DNA of 64,000 bases from Bauldia sp. (lineage in GTDB: Bacteria > Pseudomonadota > Alphaproteobacteria > Rhizobiales > Kaistiaceae): assembly GCA_026126065.1 (NCBI GenBank), contig JAHCJY010000001.1, positions 762,001 to 826,000 on the forward strand, given 5' to 3'. Shown here in pieces: positions 57,337 to 64,000 of the stretch. A program made the position numbers and the translations under genes. Position 1 is the first letter of the stretch. Every line of letters starts with the position of its first letter. The notes under the pieces are model-generated. The model made no database searches. It saw only the letters and a program-made list of their open reading frames with translations, and was not told the origin of the DNA.

Positions 57337-59124
57337 ATGGCGAGAAAGCCAGAGCCGATCGAGATCGTCCGCGCCAAGCTGGACTCGACCGACGAGAAGA
57401 CCCTTGTCGCCGCCTTGGAGCACGCGGCCGCGCATCGCCTGGGCGGAAGGGATCTCGCGCTCAACGTACTCAACCTCTTCGAGGATCCGAATCCGCTGGT
57501 CCAGCAGCACGCCTACCAGACCTTTCAGGCGATCGGCGCAGGCGCAAGCGAGTGTGTTCCGCTCCTGCTGGCCATGGCGGCGAGGAGCGCTCCGAACCGG
57601 CCCTTCAACCGGCTCGCGGTCAGCCTTGGAGCCATCGGTCCGAGCGCCGTCGAGGCGTTGCCAATGCTGAGGGAGCGCTATCGGGTCGATCCGGACAACG
57701 CCCACGTCCTCATGGCCATCCTGAAGATTGCAGCCGACGATCGCGAGACGATCGACATCTTCCTTGATCAGGCGTTCTCCCCTGATTTCGGGACGAGCAT
57801 GGGAGGCCTCATGTACATCGAGAGGCTGAGTCGGCTCGGCCTCGACCTAGCGTTCGATCGGATTCGCCTGGGTATCGACTCGACTGACGCCGCCATACGA
57901 ACGGCCGCGTCACGGGTACTGGCGCGGCTGGCAGCCAAGCGGCCCGAAGCGGCGATCGCGCCGATCACAGCGTTGTTGGGCTCGCCTCCGGACCGTGAGG
58001 AGGTATTCGACGCGCTCAATGCCCTCATGAGCTTGCCCCTTCCCGTCCCGTCGGCGCTCGTCGAGGGTGTCATTCGGGTCATCGAGTCGGGAAAGGGGAT
58101 GACGCGCATGCGCGCCCTCGACGCACTCGGCAGGGTTGGGGCTGGCGCCACTCGCGCCCAGCCCGTTCTGCTCGGGCTCATCAGATCGAACGTGCGATCG
58201 GTTCCGGTTTCCGGCGAACGAGGATGGCCCGCCGGGGAACTGGCTGCGGCGGCCCTTGCTCTCGCCCGCCACTATCCGTCGAAGGATGCTGTCGACCCAC
58301 TGCTGGCGTGGCTCTCCGCAATGCCGGATGCTCGTCCCCAGGGTCGGGAGTGGGTCAGTTTCCGTTCGGCAGGTGATGTCGCCAAGGCGCTGGCGATGCT
58401 CGACCCAACGTCCGCTGCCGTGCAGTTCGCCATCCTCGCCGCCATAGCAAGCTCCCGGTCCGCTCTGGGTTCGCCCAACGCCGGCGTCGTCGACTTCGAA
58501 CGACGCGTTCGCGAGGCACTTTCCTTCTTCCCCAACGCGGACGACCTTTTCCGGAGGGCGGAGGCGCTGGGCATGGCGCGTGTCGACCCGTTCGCGGAAG
58601 CCGACATGCCGGTGGAAGACGTGCCCGAGCCGCTACCGGATTTGTCAACCACAGCCGACGCTTCGGGCTCGTTGAGCGCCGATCCGCGAGCAACCCCGCG
58701 CACTTTCCTGATCGACGATCAAATGCGCCCGGTTCTCGACCGAATGGTCCGACACGGCAGCGAATTGCTCGAAGTGACCGTGAACGCCGAGCCCATCGAA
58801 GTTGCGGCGGCAACCAACGCATGGCTCACGCGCGTGAAGTACTCTTCGCTCCTCCTGCCACCCGAGACCGGCCAGGCAATCGGCGCCGCCTTCGGCGAGG
58901 CGCTCAGGCGGCAATTGGGTTGGGACTGGCGGCTCTTCCACGGTGGCGAAGATGTTACCCTTGCCCTCGCTTCCCCTGACGACGCGTTCGTTCACCTTCC
59001 GCTCGCCTTCATTTCGCGCCAGTTGGAGCCCAGAAGGAGCCCGACCGCGCTCCTTCTCTTCAACATGCTGGCCCAGGGCCAGATTCCTCCGTCCAAGGCG
59101 GGTGCGTTCACGGAAATCGGCTGA
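57337..59124 (+). CDS. HEAT-repeat protein with C-terminal DUF3806-like region
   Basis: 595 residues from ATG 57337. The first ~400 are armadillo/HEAT-type helical repeats (AAALEHAAAHR, PLVQQHAYQTFQAIG, AVSLGAIGPSAVEALPML, DALNALMSLP). The C-terminal ~120 residues (WLTRVKYSSLLLPPETGQAIG, FGEALRRQLGWDW, FISRQLEP) resemble the DUF3806 region of proteins that pair with large helical scaffolds. Both halves are cytosolic. The gene, with its membrane neighbours, separates ruvA from ruvB. Base composition is a little less GC-biased than the ruv genes. Function unknown. Confidence 0.8.
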   Translation: MARKPEPIEIVRAKLDSTDEKTLVAALEHAAAHRLGGRDLALNVLNLFEDPNPLVQQHAYQTFQAIGAGASECVPLLLAMAARSAPNRPFNRLAVSLGAIGPSAVEALPMLRERYRVDPDNAHVLMAILKIAADDRETIDIFLDQAFSPDFGTSMGGLMYIERLSRLGLDLAFDRIRLGIDSTDAAIRTAASRVLARLAAKRPEAAIAPITALLGSPPDREEVFDALNALMSLPLPVPSALVEGVIRVIESGKGMTRMRALDALGRVGAGATRAQPVLLGLIRSNVRSVPVSGERGWPAGELAAAALALARHYPSKDAVDPLLAWLSAMPDARPQGREWVSFRSAGDVAKALAMLDPTSAAVQFAILAAIASSRSALGSPNAGVVDFERRVREALSFFPNADDLFRRAEALGMARVDPFAEADMPVEDVPEPLPDLSTTADASGSLSADPRATPRTFLIDDQMRPVLDRMVRHGSELLEVTVNAEPIEVAAATNAWLTRVKYSSLLLPPETGQAIGAAFGEALRRQLGWDWRLFHGGEDVTLALASPDDAFVHLPLAFISRQLEPRRSPTALLLFNMLAQGQIPPSKAGAFTEIG

Positions 59125-59125
59125 G

Positions 59126-59602
59126 ATGGTGACAGGGCATCTTCCGCCCGCGAGTGCCGCACCCATTTTCCTCCGCCCCGTGCGTACGGCGCTGTTCTTC
59201 GGCGTCGTTCCGCCGCTCGCCGGCGTCGCGATCCCGGCCGTCGGCTATTTCCCCGCGACCACCAATCTCGGACCCTATGCCGGACATGCCCTGACCTTCG
59301 TCGCGGTCGCCGGCTACGTCATGGGGGCGCCGCCGCTGGCCGCCACGGGTGCGGTCGTCGGCCTTCTCGCGCGTCGTGGCCGCAGCACTGGCGAACTGCT
59401 CGCCCTCGCGACGGTCATCGGCCTGTGGTTCGGAGCGGCGTCGGCGATCGCGTGGCAATGGTCGGGCGGGATGTCGACGGGCGCGGAGGGCCTTGTGGCG
59501 CTGACGCTTGCCTCGGGCCTTGCATCGTTTGCCGCTGCCCTCCTCCTCGCATGGCTGGTGCGGTGGCGGCGGCGCAAGGCCGAAGCGTCGTCGCCGCACT
59601 GA
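59126..59602 (+). CDS. Small membrane protein of the ruvA-ruvB insert
   Basis: 158 residues with four predicted transmembrane helices (starting LRPVRTALFFGVVPPLAGVA and GAPPLAATGAVVGLL). The central PPLAATG motif is shared with the broken gene at 56893. It starts one base after the HEAT gene's stop (TGAGATG), implying coupling. Confidence 0.72.
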   Translation: MVTGHLPPASAAPIFLRPVRTALFFGVVPPLAGVAIPAVGYFPATTNLGPYAGHALTFVAVAGYVMGAPPLAATGAVVGLLARRGRSTGELLALATVIGLWFGAASAIAWQWSGGMSTGAEGLVALTLASGLASFAAALLLAWLVRWRRRKAEASSPH

Positions 59603-59681
59603 CGTCGGCCGGCCTGTCACCGCGCCCCGACTCTCCCTACGATGCGCGGCGAACGGAGCATGCGCCAGGATGGAGCCAGCA

Positions 59682-60119
59682 ATGCGGTCCCCCGCGCGGT
59701 CGAGGCTTGTGCGCTCGATCGGCACCGGCGCGTTCTACGCCATCGCCGGATCGATCCTCGGCGCAATCATCCTCGTGATCCTCGGCGCCGCGCTCGACTG
59801 GGCGACCACCAGCCTCGATCCGCCCTTCGCCTTCATCGTCATCGCGTTCGTCTCGGGCGTGCTGCCGCTCTTCGTGACGGGGTTCGTCGTCGGCTGGGTC
59901 GATCCGGCCGGTTTTGCGCGGCGGGCGTTCCTCTCCGTGCTGGTCGCGCTCATTGTCGGTGGCTTCTGGGGGCTCGCCGCTTCGGGCAGCCACGGGGAAT
60001 CCGTGATCGTCAGCGTGGCAGAGGTCGGCCTCGGCAATGCGGCGGCGGCGCTGTTCTGCGCGGCTGTCCTTGCCGTGCTCCGCGGACGCTCGGTACCGGG
60101 CAGGGGGGCGGCGGCGTGA
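59682..60119 (+). CDS. Small membrane protein overlapping ruvB
   Basis: 145 residues with four transmembrane helices ([72 protein letters not shown]). Likely a more distant paralogue of the two other small membrane proteins in the insert. ATG 59682 follows GGAG with six-base spacing; ATG 59670 is an alternative. The stop overlaps the ruvB GTG by four bases (GTGA). Confidence 0.72.
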   Translation: MRSPARSRLVRSIGTGAFYAIAGSILGAIILVILGAALDWATTSLDPPFAFIVIAFVSGVLPLFVTGFVVGWVDPAGFARRAFLSVLVALIVGGFWGLAASGSHGESVIVSVAEVGLGNAAAALFCAAVLAVLRGRSVPGRGAAA

Positions 60120-61159
60120 CCCGGCTCGTCTCCGCCGACGTGAAGCCCGAGGACGACCTCGACACGACGCTGCGGCCGCAGCGGCTCGAGGACTTCGTCG
60201 GGCAGGCGCAGGCGCGGGCCAACCTGCGCATCTTCATCGAGGCCGCGCGGACGCGCGGCACGACGCTCGATCACGTGCTGTTCGTGGGACCGCCCGGCCT
60301 CGGCAAGACGACGCTGGCGCAGATCGTGGCGCGCGAACTCGGCGTCAGCTTCCGGGCAACGTCCGGGCCGGTGATCTCCAAGGCCGGCGACCTTGCCGCG
60401 CTCCTCACCAATCTCGAGGAGCGCGACGTCCTCTTCATCGACGAAATCCACCGCCTCAACCCGGCTGTGGAGGAAATCCTCTATCCCGCGATGGAGGATT
60501 TCCAGCTCGACCTCATCATCGGCGAAGGCCCTGCGGCGCGCTCGGTGCGGATCGACCTGTCGAAGTTCACACTGGTGGGGGCGACCACGCGGCTCGGCCT
60601 CCTCACCAATCCGCTCCGCGACCGGTTCGGCATTCCGATCCGGCTCAACTTCTACACTGTGGAGGAACTCGACCTCATCGTGTCGCGCGGCGCCCGCATC
60701 CTCGGCGTCGGCATGACCCCGGAAGGCGCGCGGGAGGTGGCGCGCCGGTCGCGCGGCACGCCCCGCATCGCCAGTCGACTCCTGCGCCGCGTCAGCGATT
60801 TCGCGCTGGTGGAAGGCGACGGAACGATCGACGCCGAGATCGCCGACAAGGCGCTCCGCCGCCTCGAGGTGGATTCGCTCGGCTTCGATTCGCTCGACCG
60901 CCGCTACCTCAAGACGATTGCGGAAGGGTTCGGCGGCGGGCCGGTGGGCGTCGAGACGATCGCCGCGGCGCTCGCGGAGCCGCGCGACGCGATCGAGGAG
61001 ATCGTGGAGCCCTTCCTGATCCAGCAGGGTTTCGTCCAGCGCACGCCGCGCGGGCGCCTGCTGACGCCGAACGCGTTCCGGCATCTCGGCCTCGCGCCGC
61101 CCAGCCGGCCCGAGGCGGGGCAGTTCGGCCTCTTCGCCGAGGGAGACGCGCCCGAGTGA
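60116..61159 (+). CDS. ruvB: Holliday junction ATPase RuvB
   Basis: 347 residues. AAA+ motifs: Walker [13 protein letters not shown] (~58-69), Walker [11 protein letters not shown], sensor 1 GATTRLGLL and the arginine finger near PLRDRFGI; winged-helix C-terminus ends GLAPP. Motor that drives branch migration with RuvA. GTG 60116 has AGGGGGG seven bases before it and overlaps the previous stop. Confidence 0.96.
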   Translation: MTRLVSADVKPEDDLDTTLRPQRLEDFVGQAQARANLRIFIEAARTRGTTLDHVLFVGPPGLGKTTLAQIVARELGVSFRATSGPVISKAGDLAALLTNLEERDVLFIDEIHRLNPAVEEILYPAMEDFQLDLIIGEGPAARSVRIDLSKFTLVGATTRLGLLTNPLRDRFGIPIRLNFYTVEELDLIVSRGARILGVGMTPEGAREVARRSRGTPRIASRLLRRVSDFALVEGDGTIDAEIADKALRRLEVDSLGFDSLDRRYLKTIAEGFGGGPVGVETIAAALAEPRDAIEEIVEPFLIQQGFVQRTPRGRLLTPNAFRHLGLAPPSRPEAGQFGLFAEGDAPE

Positions 61160-61199
61160 GCATTTGCGCCGGCGCCACCCGTCCGGCGGGCTGACGCCG

Positions 61200-62309
61200 A
61201 TGATGTTCAACAATTTCGACTATGCGGCCACCAACGCGCTGTTCGTACTGCCGCTGCTGGTCGTGCTCCTCATCGCCCCGTTCGCGCCCGGTTCCGTTCT
61301 CGCCGCGCGGCTCGGCAGGCGCGCCGCGCTCATCCGGGCCGGCGCAGTGACCGCGTATCTTGCCGCCGTCCTCGCGCTCGTCTTCCTCCCGATTCCAGCC
61401 GATCCGGCGGCGTATTGCGCGGCGGGCGGGGAGACGGGGGGCTTTTCCTTCGTGCCCTTCCGCTGGGTCGGCGGCGTGATCGGCTTCATGGAGAACCAGG
61501 GTCAGCGGCTCACCCTGCAGGGTTTCCTCCACAACGAGGCGATCTACCAGGCAATCACCAATGTCGGTCTGTTCCTGCCGCTCGGCGTCGCCCTGCGGCT
61601 GCTCTCCGGAATTCGCTTCCCGGTGGCGCTGGCGGCCATCGTCGGGCTTTCGCTTGCCATCGAGGTCATCCAGGGGTCGGCGATGCTGGGCCTCCTGCCG
61701 TGCGCCCATCGCCTCGGTGATGTCGACGACCTGGTGCTGAACGTGCTGGGCGGTGCGCTAGGCTGGATCGTGGCCGCCTATCTGCGGCCCGCGAGGGCGG
61801 TTCGCCGCGGCCATCGCTTGGTGGCGTTCGCGATCGACCTTGCCGTCGTCGAGGCGGCGCTCATCGTCCTCAACGCGGCGGCCGGCCCGTTCCGGCCGGC
61901 GCCGTTCGCCGGCGCGTTCGTGATCACCGCGACGCTGCTCGTAGTGATGCCGGCAGCCGTGAGCGGCGGGGTCACGCTCGGAAAAGCGATGACGGGGATA
62001 CGTCTGGTGGCGCGAGGCGGGGGGCGATTGCCACCGTGGCGGCTCGTCGTCCGCTATGCCCTGCTGTTCGGCGTACCGGCAGCGCTGTTCCTCTGGCCGC
62101 AGCTTCTGCTGCCGCCCGAGACGACCGACGTGACGGCCGGGAAGGCGATCGTCTTTGGAGTGCAGTCTGCGCTGCTCGTTCTGCTCGGTCCCGTGATGAT
62201 GCTGGTCCGGAAGGACGCACGGGGGCTGCACGATATCGTCAGCGGAAGCGACCACCGGCCGCTGGACGTCGGGAGATCACGGGCGCCTCCCGCTGCGGCG
62301 CCGGGCTGA
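61200..62309 (+). CDS. VanZ-like plus RDD-domain membrane protein
   Basis: About 369 residues. The N-terminal half is VanZ-like: NVGLFLPLGVALRLLSG, EVIQ-(G), and GDVDDLVLNVLGGALGW. The C-terminal half is an RDD-type domain (GHRLVAFAIDLAVVEAALIVL, LGKAMTGIRLVARGG, ARGLHDIVSGS). Around nine transmembrane helices in total. VanZ proteins alter glycopeptide sensitivity by an unclear mechanism; RDD proteins include ion or osmolyte-related transporters. The fusion suggests a membrane accessory rather than a resistance gene. Confidence 0.85.
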   Translation: MMFNNFDYAATNALFVLPLLVVLLIAPFAPGSVLAARLGRRAALIRAGAVTAYLAAVLALVFLPIPADPAAYCAAGGETGGFSFVPFRWVGGVIGFMENQGQRLTLQGFLHNEAIYQAITNVGLFLPLGVALRLLSGIRFPVALAAIVGLSLAIEVIQGSAMLGLLPCAHRLGDVDDLVLNVLGGALGWIVAAYLRPARAVRRGHRLVAFAIDLAVVEAALIVLNAAAGPFRPAPFAGAFVITATLLVVMPAAVSGGVTLGKAMTGIRLVARGGGRLPPWRLVVRYALLFGVPAALFLWPQLLLPPETTDVTAGKAIVFGVQSALLVLLGPVMMLVRKDARGLHDIVSGSDHRPLDVGRSRAPPAAAPG

Positions 62310-62312
62310 ACC

Positions 62313-62537
62313 TCAGTCGTCCCAGTCGCCGAGGGAAGGCTGCCACACCGACGGACCGTTGAAGTGGCCGGCAGGCGGCGCGGCGAAGCGCATCGCGCTC
62401 ACGAGCGCCCGCCGGGCAAGTTCGCCGGCCATTGCGTCGGCGAGCGGCTCGAAGCGGATCGGGCCGTTGGGGTCGGGGCGGCGGACGGTGCGCCAGCAGT
62501 GGGTGGTGGCGCTCCAGATGATGATGTCGGTGGGCAT
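62313..62537 (-). CDS. Small conserved-looking hypothetical protein
   Basis: 74 residues, no signal or transmembrane segment, ending VWQPSLGDWDD. The last 15 residues, with Trp/Asp, resemble the end of the next small protein (QWPIPIKDWQD), so the two may be a divergent pair. Same strand, 24 bp downstream of it. No recognised family. Confidence 0.55.
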   Translation of the reverse strand: MPTDIIIWSATTHCWRTVRRPDPNGPIRFEPLADAMAGELARRALVSAMRFAAPPAGHFNGPSVWQPSLGDWDD

Positions 62538-62561
62538 GGCGGGCCTCCGGACGGGTGGGTG

Positions 62562-62783
62562 TCAGTCCTGCCAGTCCTTGATCGGGATGGGCCACTGGGC
62601 AGGCTGCTCGAGCGGCAGTTCGACCTGCGGGGCATCGTTCCGCCGGTTGCGCTCGGACCTCCGCCGCAGCTCGTCGATCATCCACGGCGCCAGCGGTTGG
62701 AACGAAAGGCGGGAAGGCTCGGTCGGGACGGGGCCGGGCCGCAGGGAAATAGCGGCCTGGAGCAGGATAAGGTCGTTCAGCAT
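62562..62783 (-). CDS. Small hypothetical protein
   Basis: 73 residues from ATG 62783 (longer starts to 62807 are possible). Basic central helix (IDELRRRSERNRRN) and a C-terminal tail QWPIPIKDWQD that echoes the preceding gene's tail. Unknown function. Confidence 0.5.
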   Translation of the reverse strand: MLNDLILLQAAISLRPGPVPTEPSRLSFQPLAPWMIDELRRRSERNRRNDAPQVELPLEQPAQWPIPIKDWQD

Positions 62784-62884
62784 GGCTGCGCTCCACAAGG
62801 GTTGCATCGATGCTGCCGACGCTAGTCCCGCGGGGCTGAGGCAGCGGTGAATGCCGCCTTCAGCCGCCGTTCATCCTCATCCCC

Positions 62885-63550
62885 TCACTGCGCCCGGATC
62901 CGCGCCAGCAGTTGCCGGTCCATCGCGGTCACAAGAAGCGTCTCGCCGACGCCGAGCGGATCGACGGGGATTCCGCCGAGATGCACCTCGAAATGGAGGT
63001 TGGGGCCCGTGGTCATGCCGGTCGAGCCGACTTCACCGACGACGAAGCCCTGAATCACCACGGCGCCTGGCTCGACGCCGGCCCCGATCCGGCTGAGATG
63101 GGCATAGACCGTCTCGACGCCGTCGGAATGCGTGATGCGAACCGTATTGCCGTAGCCGGAGTCCCAGCCCGCGAACGAAACCGTCCCGTCGGCTGCGGCG
63201 AACACGAAGGTGCCGCGAGGCGCCGCCCAGTCGACCCCGTCGTGCATCTCGTTGGTGCCGAGCAGCGGATGGCGCCGCACCCCGAATTCGGAGGTGAGTT
63301 GCCCGCCGAGAAGCGGCTGGACGATCAGCGCCTGCCGCTCGCCGAACGGGCCTATGCGCTGGAGCCAGCGCGGACGCTCGGCGGGTTCGTCCGGAGCGAC
63401 GTTCGCGGTCGCCGCGCCATCGGGAAGAGCTACTCGCGCGGCGTCGGCGTTGCCGGCGGCCGGAATGGTGTCATTCGCGCGGGCGGGCGCAAGGATGGCG
63501 TCGGCAACGACGAAGACGACAATGAGGGCTAGTGAGATTGTTCGATGCAA
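62885..63550 (-). CDS. M23 (LytM) peptidase with Asn in the HxH motif
   Basis: 221 residues, signal peptide ~1-26. LytM domain ~85-215: zinc ligands His103 and Asp107 (HDGVDWA), YAHLS (His151), and the last motif TGPNLHFEV where HLH is expected. His186 is kept as ligand, but the first, catalytic-assisting His is Asn184. Degenerate LytM proteins such as EnvC regulate amidases instead of cutting. It could be either. Peptidoglycan turnover or division is the likely theatre. Confidence 0.87.
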   Translation of the reverse strand: MHRTISLALIVVFVVADAILAPARANDTIPAAGNADAARVALPDGAATANVAPDEPAERPRWLQRIGPFGERQALIVQPLLGGQLTSEFGVRRHPLLGTNEMHDGVDWAAPRGTFVFAAADGTVSFAGWDSGYGNTVRITHSDGVETVYAHLSRIGAGVEPGAVVIQGFVVGEVGSTGMTTGPNLHFEVHLGGIPVDPLGVGETLLVTAMDRQLLARIRAQ

Positions 63551-63608
63551 ACCGACGCCTCCCCTTGGCGTCGGAGCAGGTAATGCGTTTCAAACTTTCC
63601 AGGCAATC

Positions 63609-63622
63609 TAAAGACTTCTTTA
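63609..63622. promoter_or_regulatory. Perfect TAAAGA-CT-TCTTTA palindrome
   Basis: 14-bp dyad upstream of the LytM gene and after the stop of a small gene on the same strand, in an AT-richer stretch. Candidate operator or a weak terminator stem; no partner regulator is evident. Confidence 0.35.
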
Positions 63623-63663
63623 ACCTTACCTCCGTGCGAGGACTCCTCGGCTCAAGGAGTCGA

Positions 63664-63810
63664 TCACAGGGACTTCATAAGCGCCGCAACGCGGGCCGTT
63701 TGGCCATTCTTGATGGCGAGAATAAGGAGGCGGGCGCGCATTTCGTCAGTGAGATTGGCGTCCGCATCGGTCTCGTCATTCCGCTTCCAGAACTTCAGGT
63801 GCTTCAACAT
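63664..63810 (-). CDS. 48-residue small protein
   Basis: MLKHLKFWKRNDETDADAN ... ARLLILAIKNGQTARVAALMKSL. AGGAGG lies six bases before ATG 63810, the strongest evidence that it is translated. Charged, soluble, with two short helices. No family recognised. Too short for standard callers. Confidence 0.6.
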   Translation of the reverse strand: MLKHLKFWKRNDETDADANLTDEMRARLLILAIKNGQTARVAALMKSL

Positions 63811-64000
63811 GGTCGCCTCCTTGGGCATCCGGTTGACCAACTTGAGGCCGGTTCTACGCCCGTCCGGCTGAGACCACGCTGAACCCTCCGTTCTCTGACG
63901 TTCAGCTTTCGCACGCCGGTGCGGGCGGGCTTTTCAAGCAGGTGCAGCGCCGGTAGACCGGGCGGCCCAGACCGCCCGAGGAGCATCAGCCGCGTGATCT
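63811..64000. other. Window edge
   Basis: 190 bp. Hairpin GGGCGG-CCCAGA-CCGCCC near 63958-63976 and a CGCACGCCGGTGCG dyad near 63915. It may hold the 3' end or upstream region of a gene outside the window; nothing can be assigned. Confidence 0.3.

Noticed and set aside
61200..62309. Glycopeptide-resistance gene
   Set aside because: VanZ-like fusions with RDD domains are common in environmental bacteria, and no vanHAX or regulators are nearby.

Overview
The window is a high-GC, gene-dense chromosomal segment of an alphaproteobacterium, most likely from the Hyphomicrobiales (Rhizobiales) or a close relative. The evidence is gene content: the CtrA-pathway proteins CpdR, RcdA and TrcR, a perfect CtrA box (TTAA-N7-TTAA), the proteobacterial aa3 oxidase subunit IV beside three-subunit pntAA-pntAB-pntB, DUF1192 and DUF4164 proteins, two YdcH-like proteins, and a zapA / 6S RNA / ygfA neighbourhood. 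No rRNA, CRISPR array, prophage or complete insertion sequence was seen.

Layout. 0-5.3 kb: two TPR proteins, rpsU, a LysR regulator facing a two-helix membrane protein, and a cyclase/TolB-like/TPR signalling protein. 5.3-7.2 kb: a visibly AT-richer island holding a HEPN-domain protein and a DUF262 protein in abutting frames (TAGATG), a probable transferred defence or toxin-antitoxin cassette. 7.2-10.9 kb: the proton-translocating transhydrogenase operon. 11-18.4 kb: a quinone oxidoreductase, a DUF559 nuclease-like gene flanked by inverted copies of a G/C-rich palindrome, trcR, a DHFR-like/TetR pair, a lysophospholipase-like hydrolase, hisN, an N-formylglutamate amidohydrolase and cpdR. An unassigned small RNA with its own terminator lies between hisN and the amidohydrolase. 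18.5-29 kb: tRNA-Val(GAC), rpmJ, a pentapeptide lipoprotein, purE-purK, two YdcH-like genes, a secreted-protein group (fasciclin, ricin-B-like, Sel1), an RpoH-type promoter with hsp20, and small metabolic genes. 29-35.5 kb: gltB-gltD glutamate synthase.

35.5-46.3 kb contains several damaged genes: an S26 signal-peptidase-like gene with a nonsense codon and no catalytic dyad, a frameshifted Pr6Pr membrane protein, and a frameshifted Sel1 protein. It also holds a CtrA box next to a second small-RNA candidate, rcdA, rpmE between two copies of a ~120-bp palindromic repeat, an unusual L,D-transpeptidase-like lipoprotein, a MotA/ExbB-OmpA pair, suhB, thiE and a secreted esterase. 46.3-54 kb: pgk and gapA, DUF4164-zapA, a cytochrome c, 6S RNA, ygfA, a YmdB-type phosphoesterase and yebC. 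54-61.2 kb: the ruvC-ruvA-ruvB resolvasome genes, with ruvA and ruvB separated by a tandem set of small membrane proteins and a HEAT-repeat protein. 61.2-64 kb: a VanZ-RDD protein, small proteins and a LytM-type peptidase with an altered active site.

Functional threads are NADPH and ammonium assimilation (Pnt, GltBD), the CtrA degradation circuit (CpdR, RcdA, TrcR, CtrA box), RNA-level control (6S plus two candidate sRNAs carrying anti-Shine-Dalgarno-like CCUCC motifs) and cell-envelope maintenance. Most genes look vertically inherited. The 5.3-7.2 kb island and the DUF559 cassette are the clearest accessory elements. Starts were moved downstream wherever a ribosome-binding site or family length argued for it; positions read by eye may be off by a base.
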